Shown here one piece after another: positions 28,401 through 36,649 of a stretch of DNA of 64,000 nucleotides (position 1 is the first letter of the stretch; every line of letters begins with the position of its first letter). Below the pieces are notes generated by a model, which saw only the letters and a program-made list of their open reading frames with translations, made no database searches and was not told the DNA's origin. The stretch spans positions 124,001-188,000 of the forward strand of contig JASSUG010000005.1 in assembly GCA_031963465.1 (NCBI GenBank). Reading direction: 5' to 3'. Both the position numbers and the translations under genes were made by a program. The DNA comes from Mycoavidus cysteinexigens_B. Its GTDB lineage: Bacteria; Pseudomonadota; Gammaproteobacteria; Burkholderiales; Burkholderiaceae.

Positions 28401-29166
28401 TGGCGTACAGCCATTTGGTGGCGAAGGTTTATCGGGGACTGGGCCAAAGGCGGGGGGGCCGCTTTATTTGCTACGTTTGTTGTCGCAACGGCCCTTGCAA
28501 GCATCCGCTAGGTTGCTGTGGCGGCAAGCTCCGCGCAACGAGAACTTAGTCGAGACGGCAACGACTCGTGCTGCGGTGGCGAGATTGACTGCATACCGTG
28601 ATTGGCTGACCACCCAAAATGATACGCTGACTGCGCTGCGTTGCGAGCGCTATTTAAAACACATCATCGTTGGTTCGACCTTTATCCTACCTGGCCCAAC
28701 GGGCGAAGAAAACACCTATTCGCTGAAGTGCCGCGGGACCATAAGGTGCGAGGCAGCGACGCTAAGCGGAGCGCGCGCACAACTGGCTGCCGCGCTAGCT
28801 ACGGGCAATCATGCGCTGTTTGCCTCAGGCAGCGCGCAGCATCATGCTGACCCTAGTCACAATCCTCCTGATATGGCATGGGTCCAGATGCTTCCCGCCA
28901 TCCTCAAGCACCATGTCAGCGTAGAACGCTCTCTTGAAGAGCCGTTTGATGCAGTACTATTCGAGGGGGAGCGGGCGCTGTTACAACCACTGGTTAAGCG
29001 CATTGCTGAGCGCCCGGGCCCGCTGATTGGCATACAGAGCGTGGCGACTGGAGCACTGGCTGCAAATGAAGACGATTACATCCTGGAGCAGCTTTTAAGC
29101 GAAAGCTCGGTTAGCCTTAACACAGCGGCCGCGGGGGGTAATGCAAGTTTGCTGATGATCACGTAA
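25414..29166 (+). CDS. putA: Bifunctional proline dehydrogenase / L-glutamate gamma-semialdehyde dehydrogenase PutA
   Basis: PutA oxidises proline to glutamate in two steps. The 1250-residue protein has the FAD-linked proline dehydrogenase domain at about 100-480 (AKPGISIKLSALHPRY near 243, MVRLVKGAYWDSEIKHAQ near 347) and the aldehyde dehydrogenase domain at about 560-1030, with ISPWNFPLAIFMGQISAAL near 687, E796 in IAETGGQN and catalytic C830 in GQRCSALRV. A C-terminal extension of about 200 residues follows. The N-terminal ribbon-helix-helix DNA-binding domain of the trifunctional E. coli protein is not apparent, so it probably does not repress its own gene. Confidence 0.96.
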   Translation: MLTPLKQPQSSLRAAITAAYRRPEADAIIPLIDAAHLTAEQSVAARTLAADLVKALRTKSVGGGIKELLHEFSLSSQEGVALMCLAEALLRIPDSAVREALIRDKISHGDWKSHIAQNSSLFVNAAAWSLMLSGKLVASHSETGLFAALSRLIGKGCEPLVRKGVEFAIQLMGEQFVCGETIAQALTNSRKPEARNFLYSYDMLGEAALTAEDAQAYFTAYKQAIHAIGKVAGAHDIYAKPGISIKLSALHPRYVRAQKDRVMAELLPRVQALATLAHHYNIGLNIDAEEADRLELSLDLLEALCFDPALAGWNGLGFVIQAYQKRCPFVIDYLIDLAVRSQRRLMVRLVKGAYWDSEIKHAQIDGLEGYPVYTRKIYTDVSYLACAKKMLAAPAAIYPQFATHNAHTLAAIYHLAGPDYYAGQYEFQCLHGMGEPLYEALHNRCGIKRPCRIYAPVGMYESLLAYLVRRLLENGANTSFVNLIADETVSLDELIADPIEEALKVTPLGAAHPKIVLPRDLYENERVNSSGLDLSDENQLARLSSVLYASMNMKWQAAPILGADIEMDGNSPVRNSFNPANKGDIVGTVIDASVAEVKAALAIACAAAPAWQMTLPVARAACLTRAADLLEAQKYTLISLLVREAGKSLASAVSEIREAVDFLRYYAAQIEHEFSNQTHRPLGPIVCISPWNFPLAIFMGQISAALAAGNPVLAKPAEQTPLIAAQAVRILHEAGVPIGVVQLLPGAGETVGTALVADERVSGVMFTGSIEVARLIARTLATRLDGYGKPMPLIAETGGQNAMIVDSSALAEQVVADVLVSAFDSAGQRCSALRVLCVQEEVAERILTMLKGAMQELRIGNPAYLATDVGPVIDVAAKAALENHIETMRAKGHKVFQPRLLDESATRGFANGTFVLPTLIEIESIHELKHEVFGPVLHIIRYRRPALEPLLKAINRTGYGLTLGLHTRIDETITYVSEGARVGNLYINRNMIGAVVGVQPFGGEGLSGTGPKAGGPLYLLRLLSQRPLQASARLLWRQAPRNENLVETATTRAAVARLTAYRDWLTTQNDTLTALRCERYLKHIIVGSTFILPGPTGEENTYSLKCRGTIRCEAATLSGARAQLAAALATGNHALFASGSAQHHADPSHNPPDMAWVQMLPAILKHHVSVERSLEEPFDAVLFEGERALLQPLVKRIAERPGPLIGIQSVATGALAANEDDYILEQLLSESSVSLNTAAAGGNASLLMIT

Positions 29167-29260
29167 TTGAGTTTAACGAAACTTAACCTGCATCTTTAAA
29201 ACAGGCTCGGTGATAGACGAGCTAACATCGATTTGACCAAGCAAAACACAAGAGGGATCA

Positions 29261-30407
29261 ATGGAAAGAATGATTAAGCAAGTAATCCGCATAATGCTAG
29301 CAGGGTCGTTTATGGGCACCGGCATGATGGCTTTTGCACAGTCCGTCGAGGAGGTAAAAATTGGGTGTGCGACACCGCTGACGGGGGCGCAAGCACATTA
29401 CGGCCAAGATTTCCAAAATGGCATCATACTTGCGGTAGAAGATTTCAATGCAACTAAACCTACAATTGCGGGTAAGCCGATTCGGATTGTGCTTAATACG
29501 GCAGATGATCAGGCCGATCCCCGCACGGGTACTACCGTAGCGCAAAAGCTTGTCGATCAGGGCATTAAAGGGATGCTGGGTCATTTCAATTCGGGGACTA
29601 CGATTCCGGCGTCTCGTATTTATGCCAATGCAGGCATTCCTCAAATCGCGATGGCGACTGCGGCCGAATATACCCAACAAGGTTTTAAAACAACCTTTCG
29701 GATGATGACTTCGGATACTCAGCAGGGGGCGGTGATTGGCGCTTTTGCAGTCAAACATCTCGGCTTTAAAAGGATGGCTATCGTTGATGATCGCTCGGCT
29801 TATGGTCAAGGTTTAGCGGATCAATTCGAAAAAGCCGCTAAAGCTGCGGGTGCCAAAATCATTGGCCGTGAATATAGCAGCGATAAAGCGGTTGATTTTA
29901 AAGGGGGTTCTAACCAAACTCAAGCGCGTTAACCCGCAAGCCATTTTCTATGGCGGCGCTGATGCACAAGCTGCACCGATGGTTAAACAGATGCAAGCGC
30001 TTGATATGAAAGCCGCATTGATAGCCGGCGAGATGGTTAAATCAGATGCTTTTTTAAGGCTTGCCGGGAAAGCTGCAGAAGGTACGGTGGCCTCATTGGT
30101 GGGGCAATCGCTTGACGAAATGCCAGGCGGTAAGGAATATGCTGATAAATATAAAAAACGTTTTAACGAAAATGCGCAAACCTATTCGCCTTATGCCTAT
30201 GATGGCGCGATGGCAATGTTTAATGCAATGAAAAAAGCTGACTCAACCGAGCCGGCAAAATATTTACCTTGGCTGGCTAAAACTGAAATGCCGTCAATCA
30301 CCATGAAAATGCTCGCTTATGGTGCACGTGGCGATTTGCAGCATGGCGACATTACGATGTATAAAGTAGTGGATGGACAGTGGCAGGCATTGTCTAGTAT
30401 TAAATAG
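29261..30407 (+). pseudogene. Branched-chain amino-acid ABC transporter substrate-binding protein, interrupted by one frameshift
   Basis: The first frame (29261-29932) has a signal peptide (IMLAGSFMGTGMMAFAQS) and the start of a LivJ/LivK-type periplasmic domain (VKIGCATPLTGAQAHYGQDF). After VDFKG it goes out of frame at a run of five G (29903-29907). The second frame continues VLTKLKRVNPQAIFYGGADA to the normal C-terminus at 30407. Removing one G restores a typical 381-residue protein. No permease or ATPase genes are adjacent. It may be a young pseudogene, a sequencing slip or a phase-variable tract. Confidence 0.85.
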
Positions 30408-30547
30408 AGCTTGCACCCTGTAAATGCTCACTGAGCAACTTGCCCGTATAGCATCGCGGGGCAAGTTGCCGAGAAGAAAAAATGAATCGTGGTGGTTAAG
30501 CCACTGCACACATTTTCTAAATTGCCACTACAATTACCCTATTTAGG

Positions 30548-31444
30548 CTAGTGCCAACTAACAGGAAGCGTAAGCCGCTTGACCTTTCCTGAGGCCAATG
30601 CAGTACCGGCCAAGATAGTCATGCATCCTACCCCCATAGAGGTGGTTAGCGGCTCTCCCAGAAAGCACACCCCCCATAATGTCCCGAAAATAGGAACCAA
30701 GAAAGCGACCGACATGGCATACGAGGCGCCGGCATGAGCGACGAGTCGAAAATACAGTAAATACGCGACACCGCTACACAAGATGCCAAGCGCGCCAACC
30801 GCATGCCATGTGCTGAGGGCAATCGGCTGCTCTGGCCAAGTGAGTAGCGCTAGCGGCAAGAGCGTGATGGCAGCAAAAAATTGACTGCTAAAAGCGACTA
30901 CGCCTGGTGATACGGCGGCTAGTCGCTGTTTAGAATAATTTGCCGCAAAGGCATAAAGTAAAGTGGCGCTCAGTGCCGCCCCAATCGCGAGGATGAGGGG
31001 GACACTATGTTCAGTTGCATTTCCCCCTTCATGCATTCTGCTGACGACCAGGATGATGACCCCTGTAAGCCCGACCGCTAAGCCTAATATCTGTATTTTG
31101 GTCAGTGGCGTGCGTAGCCATAAATAAGCAATCAACGCACCCCAGAGCGGGGTCGTGGCGTTTAGGATCGAATCAAAGCCTGCGTCGAGCGTAAGCGTTG
31201 AATAAGCAAATAAACAAAACGGCACAGCAGAATTGGTGAGGCCTACAATAAAGAGGGGCCATATAAACTGGCGCAGGTGCGCGCGGGCCCGGGCGGTGTG
31301 TAATACCGGCAGCAGCACAAGCGCACCAATCCCAACCCGCAATGCAATCAGCGCAATTGGACCAAACTCAGGCGTGCTAATACGCATGAAGAGAAACGAT
31401 GAGCCCCAAATAGCGGCCAAAATAATCAATTCGATGAGATTCAC
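30548..31444 (-). CDS. DMT-superfamily permease (EamA family)
   Basis: A 298-residue membrane protein with about ten helices and two EamA repeats: the first opens IILAAIWGSSFLFMRISTPE and the second lies in the C-terminal half (LCSGVAYLLYFRLVAHAGAS, then FGTLWGVCFLGEPLT). Such proteins export amino acids or other metabolites; the substrate cannot be predicted. The start is GTG 31444. It is the last gene of a leftward group, 57 bp from the neighbouring transporter gene. Confidence 0.85.
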   Translation of the reverse strand: MNLIELIILAAIWGSSFLFMRISTPEFGPIALIALRVGIGALVLLPVLHTARARAHLRQFIWPLFIVGLTNSAVPFCLFAYSTLTLDAGFDSILNATTPLWGALIAYLWLRTPLTKIQILGLAVGLTGVIILVVSRMHEGGNATEHSVPLILAIGAALSATLLYAFAANYSKQRLAAVSPGVVAFSSQFFAAITLLPLALLTWPEQPIALSTWHAVGALGILCSGVAYLLYFRLVAHAGASYAMSVAFLVPIFGTLWGVCFLGEPLTTSMGVGCMTILAGTALASGKVKRLTLPVSWH

Positions 31445-31501
31445 GATGGTATTAGACGCGCCATGTGGAGGTTTATTTTGTGGATGTTCCTGGACGGCGG
31501 A

Positions 31502-32539
31502 TTAATCTCGGTGTGCCATCGGGGTCAGTGTGTCCATAGGCACAGGGCACGGTTTGCCATCGGAGTCAGTGTGCATGGCACGTGCACGGTAGCGCTGTGC
31601 CAGTAAAGAGCCTACCATTAACTGCATGGGATGAAACAACATTAAGGGCAGGATGGCGACACCTACTGTATAACCAGCAAAAACGATTTGTGCAATGGCA
31701 ACCCCTGAGGCCAAGCTTCTTTGTGAGCCGCAAAATATAACGGCAATCTGGTCAGCTTGGCTAAAACCAGCAAGCTTGCTCAAAGATTTGGTGATGATCA
31801 GTGCTAGTGCGATCAGTACTCCATTCACAATGATCAGACCCACGAGAGAGCGTGGTGGCACCTGCAGCCACAAACCTTGTACCACCGCCTCGCTAAAAGC
31901 CGTATAAGCAACCAGTGGAATCGCGCATTGTTCAATCAATTTCAGAGTCCGCGTATTACGTTCAAAACATGCACTGAGCCAGGGGCGGGTAATTTGGCCG
32001 ATGAAAAAAGGCACCAGCAACAGCAATGTGATTTGCTTCACGGCAGACAGCCATAACGTATTGCTGAACCCCTGTTGGCTAAGTAATAAGCTGGCAAGTA
32101 ACGGTGTGATAAGGACGCCGATCAGATTTGAGGCCGGGGCAGAACATATCGCAGCGGCGACATTACCCTTGGCGATCGAAGTGAAGGTAATCGATGCCTG
32201 TACGGTAGAGGGCAGCATGCATAGAAACAAAACCCCCGTATATAAAGCTGGCGTGACAAGCGGTGAGAGAATGGGTTTGAGCGTGAAGCCAAGCAATGGA
32301 AAAATAATAAAGGTGCAACTGAAAATCAGCAGATGCACGCGCCAATGGGTGGCGCCAGCTAGCAATGTTGCGCGTGGCAATTTGGCGCCATGCATGAAAA
32401 ACAGAATGCTAATCGCGATATTCGCAGCCCAACCAAAAGCCATGGTCGCTTCACCCCGGCATGGCAGTACATTAGCTAGGATAACTGCGCTGAGGATAGA
32501 TACGGTGAGAAAATCGGGTAGAAACTTTGGGCGCATCAT
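31502..32539 (-). CDS. Bile acid:sodium symporter-fold transporter (SBF/YfeH type)
   Basis: A 345-residue protein with about ten membrane helices. KLPRATLLAGATHWRVHLLI and LFLCMLPSTVQASITFTSIA are typical of the SBF-like family. Substrates of these bacterial members are largely unknown, so bile acid transport should not be assumed. ATG 32539 overlaps the stop of the upstream oxygenase gene (ATGA), so the pair is coupled. The last 20 residues derive from a small out-of-frame duplication (31514-31532 and 31555-31573). Confidence 0.82.
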   Translation of the reverse strand: MMRPKFLPDFLTVSILSAVILANVLPCRGEATMAFGWAANIAISILFFMHGAKLPRATLLAGATHWRVHLLIFSCTFIIFPLLGFTLKPILSPLVTPALYTGVLFLCMLPSTVQASITFTSIAKGNVAAAICSAPASNLIGVLITPLLASLLLSQQGFSNTLWLSAVKQITLLLLVPFFIGQITRPWLSACFERNTRTLKLIEQCAIPLVAYTAFSEAVVQGLWLQVPPRSLVGLIIVNGVLIALALIITKSLSKLAGFSQADQIAVIFCGSQRSLASGVAIAQIVFAGYTVGVAILPLMLFHPMQLMVGSLLAQRYRARAMHTDSDGKPCPVPMDTLTPMAHRD

Positions 32540-33495
32540 AGAGGGAAGTTAAATTGTCTTCGAGCTTGATTGTATTCGTCTTTTAAGCGTGTCACGAGTT
32601 CTGCTACAGAAGGGCTATTCTCTATCAAGCCGACGCCTTGACCGGCTCCCCAAATATCTCGCCACGCTTTGGCTTGGTTGTTGTCAAAAACCATCTTTGA
32701 TTTGTCCGTAGTGGGCAATTGATCTGGGTTTAATCCAGCCTGAAGAATGCTTTGCCGAATATAGTTGCCGTGCACACCGGTAAAAATATTGGTGTAAATA
32801 ATATCGGCTGCATTCGCCTCAATCAGCGCATTTTTATATTGATGGCTTGCATTGGCTTCCTGCGTAGCGATAAAGCGGGTGCCAATATAAGCAAAATCGG
32901 CGCCCATGGCTTGGGTCGCAAAAATAGCTTGGCCCGTGGTGATCGCGCCAGAAAGGACCAGTGGTCCCGCAAAAAAGCGCCGTACCTCGCCGACTAGTGC
33001 AAAGGGTGACAAAGTGCCGGCATGGCCACCTGCACCTGCTGCGACCAAAATCAAACCATCCACCCCAGCTTCTAGTGCTTTGTGCGCATGCCGAATACTG
33101 ATTACGTCATGTAATACAATTCCGCCGTAGGCATGGACTGCGTCTATGAGCTCTTTAATTGGCTCGCGCAAGCTCGTGATAAAAATGGGCACCCGATGTT
33201 CAACGCAAACCCGTACATCGTCTTCAAGTCGCTCATTGGTGCTGTGTACAATCTGATTGACCGCAAGTGGGCCAATACACGCGTTAGGGTGTAACGCTCG
33301 GTAGCTATCAAGCGCTTGCTCAATGCTCGTAAGCCAAGTATCAAGCAAGCTAGCAGGCCGCGCATTTAATGCCGGAAAAGCCCCCACAATGCCAGCTTGG
33401 CATTGTGCCAGCACCAATTCTGGGTAGCTCACGGCAAACATTGGCGCTGCAATCACAGGCAGAACGAGGTTTTGCAAAACTGAGGGTAGAGCCAT
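32536..33495 (-). CDS. Nitronate monooxygenase / 2-nitropropane dioxygenase family FMN enzyme
   Basis: The 319-residue protein is a TIM-barrel FMN oxygenase. It opens with LVLPVIAAPMFAVSYPELVL, has VDGLILVAAGAGGHAGTLSP near residue 145-165, and carries the phosphate-binding stretch GPLVLSGAITTGQAIFATQA then MGADFAYIGTRF around 175-210. The family detoxifies propionate 3-nitronate and related compounds. It heads a leftward group with the SBF-like transporter. A 199-bp gap to bioB shows no gene. Confidence 0.88.
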   Translation of the reverse strand: MALPSVLQNLVLPVIAAPMFAVSYPELVLAQCQAGIVGAFPALNARPASLLDTWLTSIEQALDSYRALHPNACIGPLAVNQIVHSTNERLEDDVRVCVEHRVPIFITSLREPIKELIDAVHAYGGIVLHDVISIRHAHKALEAGVDGLILVAAGAGGHAGTLSPFALVGEVRRFFAGPLVLSGAITTGQAIFATQAMGADFAYIGTRFIATQEANASHQYKNALIEANAADIIYTNIFTGVHGNYIRQSILQAGLNPDQLPTTDKSKMVFDNNQAKAWRDIWGAGQGVGLIENSPSVAELVTRLKDEYNQARRQFNFPL

Positions 33496-33694
33496 TACAT
33501 TTCCGCTTTTGAGGAATCACGGCGCAGCGTGATTGATGTATTTGCTGGAAAGAACGCGTACTTTACACACCCGGCACAGCCTTATTTTTTAGAGGCTACC
33601 TGCAAACGCCCCAACGGATGCTGACCTTACGCTGAAGATTAAATTTCCATCCTTGGCCGGCGCGCGGCTTAAGCAGTTGCTAGCGAGAGCATAA

Positions 33695-34723
33695 TCAAGC
33701 CGCACAGTCTGCATCAGCGCGCATCCCTAGCCGTGTGAGTAGAGCTCGGTCGGCTGCTGCTTGTGGGTTTGCCGTGGTTAACAGTTTTTCGCCGTAAAAA
33801 ATTGAATTTGCACCAGCCAAAAAACATAACGCTTGTAACGCCGAATCCATCTGTTCGCGGCCAGCCGACAAACGCACCATCGCGCGTGGCATGGTGATAC
33901 GCGCTACCGCAATCGTGCGCACAAATTCAAATGGATCTAGCGGCTCAGTGCCGGCTAACGGCGTGCCTTCAACTTGCACGAGATTATTAATCGGTACTGA
34001 TTCTGGATAAGGGTCTAAATTAGCGAGTTGGGCAATCAGCCCTGCCCGTTCGCGGCGTGACTCACCTAGACCGACGATGCCGCCACAGCACACATTTATC
34101 CCCGCTTCGCGCACATGCTCAAGCGTATTCAGTCGCTCTTGATAGGTGCGAGTGCTGATGATCTGCCCATAAAACTCAGGGGAGGTATCCAAGTTGTGGT
34201 TGTAATAATCAAGGCCCGCGTCTTTAAGCGCTTGCGCTTGCGTTTCTTCGAGCATGCCTAGAGTGACACAGGTCTCAAGCCCTAAAGCTTTAACCCCGCG
34301 AATCATCTCCATCACAGGTGCCAGATGTCGCTCTTTGGGGCTGCGCCAGGCCGCGCCCATGCAAAAGCGGGTGGCGCCATGTGCTTTAGCCGCCTGTGCC
34401 GCTGCTAGCACTTCATCAAGGGGCATTAATTTATCGGCGTCAACGCCAGTATCATAGCGTGAAGATTGCGGACAATACGCGCAATCTTCTGGGCAGCCAC
34501 CGGTTTTGATGGAGAGCAAAGTGGACAATTGCACGACGTTTGCATCGAAATGAGCGCGATGGGTTTGTTGCGCGCGAAACACCAAATCATTGAACGGTAG
34601 TTCATATAACGCAAGGATGTCGGCGATTTTCCAAGGGGCTGCGTTAGCCTCATTAGTCGCGCAAGCTAAAGGCGTCAGGGCCGTGGATGGAGCAGTGTGT
34701 TCCGCACAAGTCGCTTGTGTCAT
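33695..34723 (-). CDS. bioB: Biotin synthase
   Basis: BioB is the radical-SAM enzyme that inserts sulfur into dethiobiotin. The 342-residue protein has the cluster motif CPEDCAYCPQSSRY (CxxxCxxC) near residues 57-70; CCGGIVGLGESRRERA lies near 205. ATG 34723 follows GAGGGA and lies 11 bp after the bioD stop; a TTG further upstream that overlaps bioD is less likely. It is the last gene of bioA-bioF-bioD-bioB. Confidence 0.96.
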   Translation of the reverse strand: MTQATCAEHTAPSTALTPLACATNEANAAPWKIADILALYELPFNDLVFRAQQTHRAHFDANVVQLSTLLSIKTGGCPEDCAYCPQSSRYDTGVDADKLMPLDEVLAAAQAAKAHGATRFCMGAAWRSPKERHLAPVMEMIRGVKALGLETCVTLGMLEETQAQALKDAGLDYYNHNLDTSPEFYGQIISTRTYQERLNTLEHVREAGINVCCGGIVGLGESRRERAGLIAQLANLDPYPESVPINNLVQVEGTPLAGTEPLDPFEFVRTIAVARITMPRAMVRLSAGREQMDSALQALCFLAGANSIFYGEKLLTTANPQAAADRALLTRLGMRADADCAA

Positions 34724-34734
34724 TTTTCCCTCTA

Positions 34735-35451
34735 TCAAAGGCGCTTAGCGCAGAGCGCGAGCAGTGGATCAATATTTAAATGAAGCGCGGCGGCCGCAGC
34801 CGACGGAGATTCCAAATACGGAATTTTACCTAATAGTGGCGCGCTGTATTGCTGCTCAAAACGCATGCGCAGTGTAGCAATGTTTTCATCAAAGTAACGC
34901 ATAGTTGGATCAATTTGATTGGCGACCCAGCCAATGAATGTAAGCCCGCTCGCACAAATCGCCGCGGCACTCAATAATGCGTGATTTAAACAACCAAGAC
35001 GTAAACCCACCACGAGCACTACCGGCAGTTTTAACGCGCAAGCAAGATCGGCGGTATCATAATGGTCATCAAGCGGTACTCGAAAGCCGCCTACGCCCTC
35101 GACCACAACGCAATCGGCTGCTTGAGCTACTGTAGCATAACATTGTCTGATCTGCTCAATATCGAAGCGGATTCCTTCTTGCCTGGCGGCGAGATGCGGG
35201 GCACAGGCTTCTTTGCATAGGTAAGGCGTGGTCAAGGTACGTGGCAAGGTAACATTTGCTGCGTCCGCAAGAAAATCAGCATCTTCATTATGCCAAACGC
35301 CATTGCGGTATTCAGCGCCCGCTGCAATTGGCTTCATGGCGGCTGTGCGTAGACCGCGAGCGCCGAAGGCACTCAGTAATGCGGCCGATGTAAGCGTTTT
35401 GCCAATCTCAGTATCGGTGCCGGTAACAAAAAAAGAATAGGATAGATTCAT
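34735..35451 (-). CDS. bioD: Dethiobiotin synthetase
   Basis: BioD closes the ureido ring of dethiobiotin with ATP and CO2. The 238-residue protein has the P-loop VTGTDTEIGKTLTSAALL at about 8-25 and VVVEGVGGFRVPL near 117. Its ATG at 35451 shares a base with the bioF stop (TGATG), showing translational coupling. Confidence 0.95.
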   Translation of the reverse strand: MNLSYSFFVTGTDTEIGKTLTSAALLSAFGARGLRTAAMKPIAAGAEYRNGVWHNEDADFLADAANVTLPRTLTTPYLCKEACAPHLAARQEGIRFDIEQIRQCYATVAQAADCVVVEGVGGFRVPLDDHYDTADLACALKLPVVLVVGLRLGCLNHALLSAAAICASGLTFIGWVANQIDPTMRYFDENIATLRMRFEQQYSAPLLGKIPYLESPSAAAAALHLNIDPLLALCAKRL

Positions 35452-36647
35452 CAAATTTCAGGGGCCAGTAATGCAGCGCTGAGTTGCTCAAGGTCGGCCG
35501 GCGAGTGATTCGCCGACAATGAAATGCGTAATCTTGACGCACCTGGTGCGACCGTGGGGGGGCGGATGGCAGGTACCCATAGTCCTTTTGCGTCAAGCTG
35601 CGCGGCGAGGGTAAGAGTCGGTGCATTCTCACCGATAATCAATGGTTGGATCGCGGTTATAGAATCGATTGATTGCCAATCGGTGTTCTGTAATAACGTG
35701 CGGGTTTGCGTGATCCGCTGTTGCAGCTGTTGGCGCCTGGTTTGCCCTTCGCTGCTGGCAATCAGAGCTAGGCTAGCAGACGCCGCGTGCGCGATAGCTG
35801 GCGGTGAGGCGGTGGTGAAAATATAGGGCCGTGCACGTTGTATCAGCCATTCAATGACAGTGTCGTGCGCAATCACAAAAGCGCCCGCTACGCCGGCCGC
35901 TTTACCGAGCGTGGCAACATAAACCAGGCGCGGTGAGTGTAGCCCAAATGCGGATACCGTTCCAGCGCCATGGCTTCCCAGTACGCCAAAGCCATGGGCA
36001 TCGTCTACCACCAGCCAAGCCTGATATTTTTCAGCCAAAGCAAGCAGCTGATCAAGCGGTGCAATATCTCCATCCATACTGAAAAGAGCATCTGTCACAA
36101 TCAGCTTCAACGGAGTTTTGCACGCGCTTAATAAAGTTTCAAGGGCGCTCGTATCTACGTGTGGATAGACTTGTACATTAGCCCGCGAGAGGCGTGCGCC
36201 ATCGATTAATGAAGCGTGATTAAGGGCGTCCGAAAACAGGGTTGTCGTCGCTCCAGGGGAATTTGGGGCTGGGCTTGCGAGCGCAGACAGCGTCGCAAGA
36301 TTGGCCATATAACCGGTGCAAAAATAGAGTGCGCGCGGCCTATCAATAAACCCACCCGCGAAGGCAGCAAGTTCATCTTCAAGCGCGGCATGGGCTCGTG
36401 AATGCCCTCCCAACAAATGTGAGCCGCCGCTGCCTACGCCATAACGCGTGGCGCCCTCGACCAAAGCCGCAATCAATTTAGGATGACTGGCCAGTCCTAA
36501 ATAATCATTGCTTGCAAAGTTGACCATAGTCCGCCCATCAACCTGCATATGCGCGGCACAGCCTGTTTCAGTGCAGCGCCGTTGGCGGCGCAAGGCCTGT
36601 GCGTCAAGGTCCCGTAGATGGGTTAAAAGGGTCGTCAGGGATTCCAT
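35451..36647 (-). CDS. bioF: 8-amino-7-oxononanoate synthase
   Basis: BioF condenses pimeloyl-ACP and alanine using PLP. The 398-residue length is normal. FASNDYLGLASHPKL near 44, VDDAHGFGVLGSHGAG near 210 and the PLP lysine in YVATLGKAAGVAGAF near 240 are diagnostic. It starts 2 bp after the bioA stop and overlaps bioD. Confidence 0.96.
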   Translation of the reverse strand: MESLTTLLTHLRDLDAQALRRQRRCTETGCAAHMQVDGRTMVNFASNDYLGLASHPKLIAALVEGATRYGVGSGGSHLLGGHSRAHAALEDELAAFAGGFIDRPRALYFCTGYMANLATLSALASPAPNSPGATTTLFSDALNHASLIDGARLSRANVQVYPHVDTSALETLLSACKTPLKLIVTDALFSMDGDIAPLDQLLALAEKYQAWLVVDDAHGFGVLGSHGAGTVSAFGLHSPRLVYVATLGKAAGVAGAFVIAHDTVIEWLIQRARPYIFTTASPPAIAHAASASLALIASSEGQTRRQQLQQRITQTRTLLQNTDWQSIDSITAIQPLIIGENAPTLTLAAQLDAKGLWVPAIRPPTVAPGASRLRISLSANHSPADLEQLSAALLAPEI

Positions 36648-36649
36648 TT

